Shown here piece after piece: positions 1 through 9,042 of a stretch of DNA of 64,000 bases. The stretch is from contig CM054115.1 of the NCBI GenBank assembly GCA_028673005.1, positions 5,253,501 to 5,317,500 on the forward strand, given 5' to 3'. The position numbers and the translations under genes were made by a program. The stretch's first letter is position 1, and every line of letters starts with the position of its first letter. Below the pieces are notes generated by a model. That model was not told the origin of the DNA. It saw only the letters and a list, made by a program, of their open reading frames with translations, and did not search any database. This DNA is from Tanypteryx hageni (Eukaryota; Arthropoda; Insecta; Odonata; Petaluridae).

Positions 1-160
1 TACATAAATAAACGTAAATGGTTCATGCTCAAAATAAATTCCCGTGTCAAATACCTCAGAGATCACACAATACCAAAAATAAACCATTCACTAGATGCAC
101 TGCGACTGGTTACATAGAAGCATTTCTTATGTTTCTGTGTATAAAATGTATCACTTACAG

Positions 161-254
161 CTTTCAGAAAGCACAAACGAACAACTCCAACAGCTATTTA
201 GTGACACATTCCATCGCAAGATTGTGTTCTTTGCTTTTATACAGAGTAATAAAA
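161..254 (+). other. possible orphan exon (unidentified)
   Basis: A 94-nt open segment is bounded by an acceptor-like TTACAG just before it and a donor-like GTATGT just after it. It reads LSESTNEQLQQLFSDTFHRK and a few more residues in phase 0, ending mid-codon. No protein family is recognised, and the strand is opposite to the IPMK gene in whose 3' part it would lie. A chance ORF is at least as likely. Confidence 0.15.
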
Positions 255-274
255 GTATGTACATATATTCTTTT

Positions 275-713
275 AGGATTACATAACGTAAAAGGATCCA
301 AAAAAATTCACTTATGGTAAAATGTGATTTGAGCATATCATGAATTAGAAGGCAATCTGACAGAATTCGTTTGTTTTTAATGAAAAATATATGCAATTCA
401 GTTGTTTACTTCTCTTATATCAACTTTTCTATGAGAATGAATGACACTCTTCTATTTACATAGAAATTTACGTGATTTAGGTTTATTACTGACAGATGGC
501 AAGGAATTTTTAAAAATGCCTGATAAATGTCGTGCTTATTATATTATTCTACGCATTAAAAAAATACCTTGGTTATAAATCGAGGAAATAAAATGCATGG
601 CATATTTTGCCTACTGAAGAAACGCATACTCATCTCATGCCAGTCACACAGTGTTAGTAGGCATTTTGCCGGTTGCCTACCCTCAAAAGATAAAGGGGAA
701 AATATTGTGTAAT
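275..713. other. intergenic/intronic AT-rich DNA, nothing recognised
   Basis: No coding similarity, terminal repeats or RNA motif is visible up to the flank of the hAT element that follows. Confidence 0.5.
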
Positions 714-849
714 ATCCTCACCCAAGGCCGTCCTTTATGATCGCAAGGCCCTAGGCAAAAACAAAATCATATAAACAGAGCAGTTAGGAAAAGATTTCTT
801 TTAGCTGAACTAACAAAGGTGAAATACTCCTTTAGCCAAAACAACTAGA

Positions 850-908
850 GGGCTACAAAACCCAATGCATTTCGCCCACAAGGTGAGCATCGTCAGGGGT
901 AAAACCTG
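850..908 (-). ncRNA. hammerhead-ribozyme-like motif in Penelope 3' end
   Basis: Read on the minus strand, the order is: stem I strand ACCC, core CTGACGA (896-890), a 6-bp stem II closed by a CTT loop, core GAAA (873-870), a palindromic minimal stem III (ATGCAT) and U17, then the GGGT that closes stem I. Predicted cleavage is between 864 and 863. Penelope-like elements are known to carry type I hammerheads with exactly this loopless palindromic stem III. One extra U lies between CTGACGA and stem II, so activity is uncertain. Confidence 0.6.
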
Positions 909-955
909 TTCCAACAGTGACTGGGAGTCAACTGCCAGGTTTGAAACGGAAGGTA

Positions 956-1534
956 TTAAGAAGACGACCGAGAAACAAGTGAAGCGCGGAAAGATTTTTC
1001 GGCGTGTGTGTCGTTTAAATCTGTCAGTTTGTATAGGGTCTTGTTGAAATCTGTGTCCGTGTTCATAAGTGTATCACGGTTTTTGTAAATGTGAAGGTTT
1101 TCTAACGAGTTTAGTGAGTTATTGGCTGAAGTTATCAATGTTAAATCGTTTACGTGTATACTATGACCTGTTTCAAAGATGTGGTTGGCAACGCTTGATT
1201 TTTCAAAACGATTATATTTATAGTGAGCCATGTGTTCCTTGAAGCGTGTTATTAGTTTCCTTCTTGTTTGTCCTATGTACCTTTTGTCGCAGTGTGAGCA
1301 TTGTATTTTATAAATACAGGACTTGTTCAAAGATTCTGTTGTGTCTTTTGTACTGCCCAGTAAATTTTTCAAATTATAAGGATTTGTATATGTTATGGTA
1401 TAATTCTTATGTTTAAAAATTTTGTTCAAGCCTCTGTTTAATGGTGGAAAATAAGGCAATTTTACATATTTGTCCTCTTTTTTGTTGTCTAATTTGAGGG
1501 AAGTGGCATTGGACAAAAAATAGCTGTGTTTCAA
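956..1534 (-). pseudogene. Penelope GIY-YIG endonuclease domain
   Basis: This is the C-terminal portion of a Penelope-type polyprotein. The order is a linker with the KLPYFPPLNRGLNKIF motif, then CIYKIQCSHCDKRYIGQTRR (the CCHC-like cysteines plus the Y-IGQT half of GIY-YIG), then TRFKEHMAHYKYNRFEKSSV and NHIFETGH. The endonuclease nicks the target for reverse transcription. The reverse transcriptase half is absent at this locus, so the copy cannot move alone. The frame is open for 192 codons, which suggests a fairly young insertion. Confidence 0.85.
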
Positions 1535-1792
1535 TTTTTAACACGCAGATTATGTAACATCCCCCTCAATAAAGTCAGATATGCAAAGGAACTCAAACAC
1601 ATAAAACAAATTGCCGCTAAACTTGGATACGATAATAATTTAATTAATAAATTAGTGAGAAAACATAACTTTAATAAAACCTTGTCCAATGCCACTTCCC
1701 TCAAATTAGACAACAAAAAAGAGGACAAATATGTAAAATTGCCTTATTTTCCACCATTAAACAGAGGCTTGAACAAAATTTTTAAAGTTTAG
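1526..1792 (+). pseudogene. Penelope RT-endonuclease linker, inverted copy
   Basis: A plus-strand frame carries the segment between RT and endonuclease (AKELKHIKQIAAKLGYDNN) followed by the same KLPYFPPLNRGLNKIFK motif found on the minus strand at about 1430-1520. At about 1785 it jumps directly to the element's 3' terminal sequence, skipping the whole GIY-YIG domain. It is the inverted, internally deleted half of PLE1. Confidence 0.8.
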
Positions 1793-2066
1793 TTGTTTTG
1801 GCTAAAGGAGTATTTCACCTTTGTTAGTTTTGGCCAAAGTTATTGAGCTACTATCTATTATTTTAGCTGAACTGGTAAAAAAGGATGCATATTTTTTTCA
1901 AATGAAAAACAAAAGTTTAATGTCAGCAGATATAACTGTAAAAATAGGTACATTACATTACATAAATTTTATTTTTCTAGATTTTGCCACAGCAAAATCT
2001 TATAGCAGTGAATAAAAATCACATTGGTCGACAACATATTTTTCTATTGATAAAGTTGCTGATCGA

Positions 2067-2502
2067 CTAATCTTTCCTTCTCAAATGAGATTTTATTAGC
2101 TTTAATTTTGAAAAACTTCTTTCTGCACTCGCAACGGTGACTGGTATTGTTAACAAAATACGATAAGCAATTGAAGCATTAGGATAAATGTCTGTATATT
2201 GTTGCTTAGATAAAAATTTCAAAATCTCAGCAGATGTTGAAGACTTAAGAACTTCAGGGATGGCAATACTCAAGACTCTCAAGTACTTCATATAATCTAT
2301 ATCTATCTATATCTTTCATGCCTATATTTTCATTTATTAAAGATAGTTCTAAATTTAAGCATTTATCTCTGAGCTCTTTCGTGCTACAGGAATGAATATT
2401 AAACAGAATGCCAAATATTTCATAATAATTCTTAAGTTGTGTAAATCTTTCTTTTATTTGAATCAAGACTGTGTCTAAAACAATTGAAAAATTCAATTTC
2501 AA
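2067..2502 (-). pseudogene. hAT transposase C-terminus (ZMYM1-like), frameshifted
   Basis: Two overlapping minus-strand frames together give the end of a hAT transposase. The upstream frame (2254-2502) has the helical KERFTQLKNYYEIFGILFN region. The downstream frame (2067-2291) ends with ILLTIPVTVASAERSFSKLK, the hallmark of the hAT C-terminal dimerisation domain. A frameshift near 2255-2290 separates them. The N-terminal zinc finger and the catalytic first half are missing. This is a dead remnant belonging to the 724-3259 element. Confidence 0.85.
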
Positions 2503-2879
2503 ATTCCTTTTTCCTGCTGCTTAACTGTTATTCACAGCACTCGTAAGATGCAAGTCTTTTTTCTTTCTAATCTTTTTTTGCTTAAAAATTGGCTCAATGT
2601 CATTTTCTTCTGCTAACATGCATGAATATTACTACTTACCATCCATGAAACAGCCTTTCTATTAAATTTAATGAAGCTTTATTGTCGTACGACGACGACA
2701 AAATACATATATTATAACACTGAAAGAAATAGCATGCACATACAAACTCGATGTCACATTGTAAAGCCTCTCACGTCTGTATCTTCTAATACAGTTTTAG
2801 AACTAATAAGTAATAACAAAACCATCATACTCGACTAATCTTCAATTAGGTATCAATTGTCTTGTTAGACGACCAATGG

Positions 2880-2929
2880 AATGGAATGGAAATCGCCTTG
2901 ACATTTGTCAAGGCGATTGCCATTCCATT
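2880..2929. repeat. 24-bp inverted repeat (hairpin)
   Basis: Arms 2880-2903 and 2906-2929 are complementary with one mismatch and leave a 2-nt centre. The hairpin lies inside the hAT, upstream of its transposase remnant. It could be a subterminal palindrome or a cruciform-prone site. Confidence 0.7.
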
Positions 2930-3269
2930 GCAGCGCCTCTATAAATTGAGCCTTGATCAAAACCACTGTAAATACATTTGTTTATTATTCTAAGATCTTT
3001 AGTCTTGAGAAAGTCTCGAGACTATCTCGAGAATGTGTACTTATATTGTATGTATACATTATAGAACCACATCTCATTTTTCTGTCATTGGAACGCTGCG
3101 ATCGATCACTTCACTCTGTCACAGTACAAAGAATACTCAAGAATATTCTTTATACTGTGACTTTGTTTCTGTATAAATGCATTATGACATTCGTTAGGTG
3201 CGAGGCCCCCAAAGCACGACACCCTAGGCACCTGCCTTGCTTGCCTTAAGGACGGCCCTATCCTCACCC

Positions 3270-4053
3270 CCTTTTTTGTTGGGAACTTGTGGGGAAAAAA
3301 GTGCCGGTATTACACGAGTAAATACAGTACTTCGTTTTCTTGACTTTAAATTATAAATATAAATATGTCCTATCATTATATAAGTTACAAGATAAAAATA
3401 GTAAAATTTCTGAAGAGTAAAAATCAACTGGATTACGTGCTACATTAAAAACTGTTCTTTTAGCGCGAATTCTGATAGTGCACAGATGTCTCAGAATGCG
3501 TCTCATGCACTAAGCGAGACATGCCTATATATTGAACTTCCTCAAGCTCTTGTTACACAGGATGATGCGATGTCTATGATGAACCAGTTGAGAAGTAAAA
3601 TTATTTGTGGGAGTTCAAGTTTCATTTTTTCATTTTTAAACATTCTTTTGATGTTTCCATTCCATCCAAATTCTGTCTTCTTTCTTAAACTTTCAACAAC
3701 TTAAACCAAGATTTCATCATTCTAGTTGCACTTACAGGCTTCACATTCTTAGCAATGTTCCAAAGAATAAGAATCCCTCAAGCATAAATTGGGGGATGCC
3801 TGCTTATGATTTACATATTTTCCTTTCATTTAGACAATAGGAGGTCACAAGAGATAGTCAAGTAAAATCCTAATGATTCATTTTAATTTACTCTTAATTG
3901 GGTTTATAATTGCTTTAATATTCCCCTTTTACTATATTTTAGCAACACTTCAAAATATGAGTCAGTAAAAAAGGATTAGGCAAGATCTGAGTTTGCTGAT
4001 TAACCACAAAAACATTGTATATTACTGTAATAAGGTTTATCTGAGTACCTTAC
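3270..4053. other. IPMK intron, no recognised feature
   Basis: AT-rich DNA between the hAT flank and the 3' splice donor of IPMK exon 3. A 72-codon plus-strand frame at 3486-3704 has no recognisable similarity. Confidence 0.4.
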
Positions 4054-4178
4054 TTTCTCAATCATTCTCTTTTCCTCTGATGCACTAGGTTCCCAAGTCT
4101 GCTTTCCAATTTTAACATCCATAACACATGGTTCACACATCCCATCAGTAATGTTTTGGAGAAAAATAAACAATACAT
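4054..4178 (-). CDS. IPMK: inositol polyphosphate multikinase, exon 3
   Basis: This exon encodes the start of the catalytic lobe of an inositol phosphate kinase, which phosphorylates soluble inositol polyphosphates (Ins(1,4,5)P3 towards InsP5) in nucleus and cytosol. It contains PCVMDVKIG, the P-x3-D-x-K-x-G signature of the IPK family, followed by EPSASEEKR. The acceptor is AAATTTACAG before 4178 and the donor is AAA|GTAAGG at 4053. It begins with 2 nt of a split codon, matching the phase-1 end of exon 2, and ends in phase 0. Human IPMK has the same order (ENV/DVT, PCIMDVKIG). The remaining catalytic part (SLL and IDF motifs) is not in the window, so it must lie to the left. Confidence 0.85.
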
Positions 4179-6060
4179 CTGTAAATTTAAAATTTAATTG
4201 GTTTAAACAATAATATAAATATCCTTTACTCCTGAAAAGTTTACTCAATTATTAATGAATATAACAGCAAATACCATTCAAGATAATTAAGGTTTTAGAG
4301 ATGCTAAGGTGTCAAGATAATGCCAAATAAACAATAATATACAAAAAAATAACCTCATAAGATTAATCTAAAATCTCCTGAGGCATAAAGCCAGATGACC
4401 TGATCTTTGTGCTGCCAAGAAAAATCATTGACCAGGCCATTAGTTTCTTCCTATGCCTTTAACCCTGCAGACAAAAAAGAAGTTATATTTTGGAGGGTAA
4501 TGATGAATAGACATAGAATTGCTTCCTGAGAATGAAAGTATGAAAACTTTGCAAAGATTTTTCACTCCCAGCTTTAGTAGGTTTTGAATTGCATTGTGAA
4601 GACTTACCAAGATCAACACTTAACCCGGCAGTACTCACACATATTTTTGCAATGTAAGAGGTCGTGCAGGGTGTCTCTGACACACCACTGGTATTTTTTG
4701 TTTAAAAAATTATTAATCGGCGATTTTCAATAAATTTTTCATTGTCTATGTCACTTGATGTATTTGAGATTAATTGAAATTTATTTTAAGATGTCAATTA
4801 TTTAACAAAACCAGGAGAAAAATAAAAATTGTGGAAAATACGTTTGTTCTTACTTTTATTAAAATTTTATATTTTGTAATCAGTAAATTAAGTGTTCAAT
4901 AGCGATCTCAGATCATAAACAACAACAGCAACAATGCAAATAGTAACATCTCAGATCATAAACAACAACAGCAACAATGCAAATAGTAACAGTAATTTTA
5001 TAATAAAACAAAAACCACTCGCAAAACAAAAAACACTGAGATTTCCATACAATGCTCTGTCGCACTGTGTAAGAAAAATGACCAAACTCAAAGAATAACC
5101 GTAGGATACTAGTTCTCTTAGGCAAAAATGCTTGAAGGCACATGCCATTCCAGCTAATGAAGGGTAGGAGTCATAAAATCTAAAAGTAAAGGAACCCTGT
5201 CATAAAACATGGGACTGGGGTGTCTAAAGCGCCCCATGTGATCACTCCCGAGTTAAAATCTTGGCAGACCTTTTATTTGCATAAGTTATCAAATATGGGC
5301 AATACATCAGCAAGTGTTTATTCATGTCCGAGGATGCAACCCACTGGCGAGTCTAGCATGCATGAGCTTAGAAATTGTTACTCCACTGAAAATGGTGTTA
5401 CGCATGTAGTCAACAAAAATAACTGCCAGCTGAAATGACCCACTAAAAATGCTGAACATGTAAGTTATTCCTCCATTGTATTTATTTTCATATCAACATT
5501 ATGAATACAACTCCCAAGTTTCTAATCTATTAACAAGCCCTTCAATGCAGCCTTATGTCACAAAATTATAACCGCATCTTTTACACCAAATTGCTAACAA
5601 CACTTTCCATGATATCTTTACAGACTTGAAGTCTTTAACTGCTTTTCTGACAGGTTTTTTTTTACAATATATGGCCAAAAAAGTCATTTTTAAATTTTAG
5701 TTTAGGAAAAATCACAGGGAGACAATTAAGGAAATGCTTTCATTTCTTTTTATTTAAGTTTTATTACTAATTTTATTGAACTACGAAATATGTAATACTA
5801 TTGAAAAAATCAAGGATATGACAATTTCTATTTCAAACTAATAAAACTTTAGTGGTAAGTATATAAGAGAGCAATAAAATTTCATCTAATTTATATGTAT
5901 AAACACATTATAAAACTATTGGATTGTTCTTTGCGATCTATTTGGTGTAAAAATCGTGCTGAAATAAAAACAGTATAAAATAGAAAAATCGCCAAAAAAT
6001 AATATAAAATTAACAAAAATGATATATAATAACGAAAAAATGAAAACAACAATAACAAAC
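4179..6060. other. IPMK intron 2, left part: short tandem duplication only
   Basis: The only structure seen is a perfect 43-bp tandem duplication, units 4905-4947 and 4948-4990, with a CAACAACAGCAACAATG core. Otherwise this is AT-rich intronic DNA without coding similarity. Confidence 0.5.
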
Positions 6061-6178
6061 TGTTATGGAGTGCAAATGGAAGGAAAAATGCTTAACGTAT
6101 TCACTCAAATTCTCAACAAATAACTGCTGTAAAAAGGTCTTCGAAAAACCAATCCCAAAAGGGTGCATCCTTATCTCC

Positions 6179-6391
6179 GGAGGTGAAGGGAAGGGCCTTA
6201 CAGGAGGTGAAGGGAAGGGCCCTCAAGGAGGTGAATGCCAGGGTCCTCCAAGAGGTGAAGGACAGGGTCCTCCAAGAGGTGAAGGACAGGGTCCTCCAAG
6301 AGGTGAAGGACAGGGTCCTCGAGGTGATGGAAAGGGCCCCCAGGAGGTGATGGGAAGGGCCCTCCAGGAGGTGAAGGGAAGGGCCTTTCAG
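6179..6391. repeat. 24-bp minisatellite
   Basis: About nine tandem units of a G-rich 24-mer (GGAGGTGAAGGGAAGGGCC plus 5 nt, and the variant AGAGGTGAAGGACAGGGTCC). As 24 is divisible by three, it reads open in several frames, giving GEGQGPPR-type repeats on plus and HLLEDPVL-type on minus. One unit is shortened around 6320. The GC-rich array stands out in the AT-rich intron. It is very unlikely to be a protein gene. Confidence 0.9.
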
Positions 6392-7057
6392 GAAAGAAAA
6401 TACATCTGGAGAACCCACAGAGGGTGAATAATATAGTGGTTAACAGATTCATTGGTAGGTTAAAGGTCATCTATAGTTGAAATTGAAGCATCCGGGTTGT
6501 AAAGAGAAAAATTTGACTTGCATGGTGAAAATTACTGTAAGAGTTCACTACCCCAGGATTTTGAAAAACCTGCTCTGAGAAATTGACATTGTGGCTAATT
6601 CTGGCGTCTGGCAAAACATAAACTTCTAGGAAGGAACAACAAAAACTTGGTTGAGTTTCGTAAGGGAAGGAAGAAAATAGTAGCCTCCGAATATGCTTGG
6701 GCTTGTCAGAATATGACCATCAACTCGTTCGAGTATACTCAGGATAATCATGAAAGTGGTTGTCTTTTCATAAGAAAATTACTGGTCAAAATGTAAAGTC
6801 AAGAAAAAGGCACACTTTTTCAAGAAGGCTTAGATAATAAAATTAATTAGTTTCAATAAATTAATTTTAATAAATTTCTATTAATTATAGTAATTTGAAG
6901 TTATAGTATAACTAGAGAAGCCTGCATTTCAAATTTGAAATGCTACCCACAATTTTTGAATACTTAATACAATAAATTCTGAAACATTTACTGAATAATT
7001 TTACAATTTTTTTGTTTACAATACATCTTTAAAGAATATTTTGAAATTCCTCTTTAT
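6392..7057. other. IPMK intron 2, no recognised feature
   Basis: AT-rich DNA between the minisatellite and the Helitron helicase fragment. No terminal repeats or coding similarity are seen. Confidence 0.4.
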
Positions 7058-7330
7058 TCATAAAAATTTTAAGACAAAAGTCCTTACTCTTGAAAATGCT
7101 ACATAGGCTTGTCGATGAGTAAAAACGTCATCAGTCAAATCAACTCCGACCCTATCAAAAGTTTGCTCCCGCCTTATTTTAATTGTCATGGCAAAAGATA
7201 ATCTAATTAGAAATTGTCTTCTTTTCAAAATAAATGGAAACTCATCTTCTTGAAATGTCAAATCAATTCTTGGTATAAAAACTTCTCTGCCATAGTGTGT
7301 TCCTGTTATGACTTTTGTTACCAAAATACA
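7058..7330 (-). pseudogene. Helitron PIF1-type helicase, C-terminal fragment
   Basis: The minus-strand frame reads HYGREVFIPRIDLTFQEDEF, then LKRRQFLIRLSFAMTI, QTFDRVGVDL and YVAFSRVR. This is the order of the last motifs of the Helitron Rep/helicase protein (GREVFIPRI, LKRRQFP.R.AFAMTINKSQGQ, YVAFSRVR). The helicase motif NKSQGQ has decayed to KIRREQ. Rep and the rest of the helicase are absent. A helicase of cellular PIF1 type is less likely because GREVFIPRI is characteristic of Helitrons. Confidence 0.85.
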
Positions 7331-7464
7331 GGCAACTCGCGTTCAACGAATGACATGCGTTCCTGAAAAGAATTCGCAGAATGGAAATTCGTTTAACTTC
7401 CCTATTAAAACTCCAGATGCGTTCCAGACAAAAGATTTTTTACCAACTTTTATATATATATATA

Positions 7465-7775
7465 CTAGTAGTTGGTGCTTGCATTCTGAAAGCATATCAT
7501 CTCAACATAAAAAACATTTGTTTTTCATATTTCATCATTACAAATATTTTTTTAATTCTAAAAATTTCACCTACGGAGCAATTTTCGTTTTTCCCTTATG
7601 TAAAAGTAATAGATTAAAACAATCCCAAAACTTTGCAATTTTAAGAATTTTATACTTTCTCCATTATGGTACTAATGCTACACTTTTCTGCCAAATTTTA
7701 AAGTTGTAGTACTTCTAGAAGTGAAATAATATTTTTTCAATTGTTTAAATTTTAAACATTTTTAACGGCCGCTGC
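7465..7775 (-). mobile_element. Helitron 3' end, copy 1
   Basis: On the minus strand the sequence ends in CTAG (7468-7465), preceded by a short spacer and an imperfect hairpin TGCTTTCAGAATGCAAGCA. That is the 3' signature of a Helitron (hairpin, short spacer, CTRR). The following 300 bp match the copy at 16042-16350. The 5' end is not identified, so the right boundary is only where similarity between the two copies stops. Confidence 0.55.
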
Positions 7776-9034
7776 AATATGAATTTTATATTTATTGTTT
7801 ACTTTTTAGTGTATCTAAAAGTTGGTTTCATTAATCTTTTTATTTCAATTTAATTCACGCATACCCGTCATATTTGAAGGGCAATTACGCTAGTGATTGA
7901 TAAAAACGCCAGTATTTATGCGAAATTTGAAGAAATCAATGACGAAAAAACTAAAAAGTTAACTTGGAAAAATCGGCCTTTGAGTGAGAATCATACGGAA
8001 AATGAAGCCCTTCTTTTTGAGATGAGTTCGGGACCTTTCTTAGAAGTCTTTTTCCTTCTTCGAAGTTCACTTGATGCCGAATGTTCATAACAAACTTGAA
8101 CTTTTTCCGATTCCGGTAATTCGTTAAAAAATCATTGTATATACAAATTAACGTCCCGGGATTTATAATAACGAAGGGTGAAGAAATAAAAAGACAGATA
8201 TCAGCAGCCGATTTACGTTAATTTTTATACAAATTTTAAGCTTCCCGCTACAGCTTACGACCACGTGACGTCATGCGTGCACTGGACGCGTTTTCGTCCA
8301 CCGGAATGACCTACCTCCTATAGTAGTACCATGTTGCAGGTTTTAAAGGGGAAGTCGTCTCCCAAAAAGAAATGGGTATGATATCAGGAAAGTTTTTGTT
8401 TTTACATTTGATTAACACCTAATCGGCTGCAATATGATGTGTAGACCTTTATTCTTTAACATTTAAAAATATCTTATGATCTAGACTTTGACTCGAGATT
8501 TGCAGTATTTCATGTAGAAAGAAATGAAGATTCTTATTCTTACTTTCGATTCTGTTGTTTAATTCTTCTTTGCTCCTATTTTAAGTTTATATTCGATTTG
8601 CTCCAATTTTTCAATATTTCAATTGTTTATCTTGGATTTTTGCATTTTTAGACGGGCTTAGAAGTGCATTTGCACTATGCTTACAATGGAATAAATGCAT
8701 CAAAAACAATAACTGATTGAACATTTATGTGAAAAGTTTCGTGTAAATATAAAACAAATGAAACACATAGCAAAGAAAAGAAACAATTCCAATGCATTGT
8801 AATAATGGACAACATAACATTTCAAATAGGAAGATATTTCACGCATGCATTGAAAATATCGTTTCGTTTGGGCAGTTTAAAGCAAATTACTATATTGATA
8901 ATGTTTGTGATTAATTTCTTTTGATATTGATGCATGGCTGGTGCATTGATTACTTAATATTAAACAAACCACAGAACATATGATATGCTGTACCATCAGA
9001 AATAGTGAACAAAACAAAAAATATTGTTCCAGTA
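7776..9034. other. IPMK intron 2, no recognised feature
   Basis: AT-rich DNA. A short GC-richer stretch around 8240-8340 is not assignable. No coding similarity is seen in the small frame at 7893-8090. Confidence 0.35.
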
Positions 9035-9042
9035 GTCTAAAT

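Larger units (their letters stand above)
812..1860 (-). mobile_element. Penelope-like element, head-to-head inverted copy (PLE1)
   Basis: The insertion lies inside the hAT and is flanked by the 13-bp duplication TTTTAGCTGAACT (799-811 and 1861-1873). It consists of a minus-strand part with the GIY-YIG endonuclease and 3' terminus (812-1534) joined to a plus-strand part (about 1535-1860). The outer 37 bp on the two sides (811-847 and 1790-1826) are perfect inverted copies. A roughly 90-bp coding stretch is also present on both strands (about 1430-1520 and 1690-1785). Penelope elements are known to make such partial inverted duplications during target-primed reverse transcription. Confidence 0.85.
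724..3259 (-). mobile_element. hAT transposon (ZMYM1-like), decayed, with nested Penelope
   Basis: The two ends are inverted copies of GGCCGTCCTT, close to the termini of ZMYM1/TTF-type hAT elements. The outer flanks are the direct repeat ATCCTCACCC (714-723 and 3260-3269), which contains the expected 8-bp hAT target duplication. Transposase remnants on the minus strand (2067-2502) confirm the family. A Penelope-like insertion (812-1860) sits in the 3' part. The element is short and broken, so it is non-autonomous. Confidence 0.8.

Noticed and set aside
18..320. 100-codon plus-strand frame at the left edge
   Set aside because: No family resemblance; composition is that of random AT-rich DNA.
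3486..3704. 72-codon plus-strand frame
   Set aside because: No recognisable motif and no splice context consistent with a neighbour.
6061..6427. Glycine-rich protein gene
   Set aside because: The frame is generated by the 24-bp minisatellite and has an equivalent open frame on the other strand.
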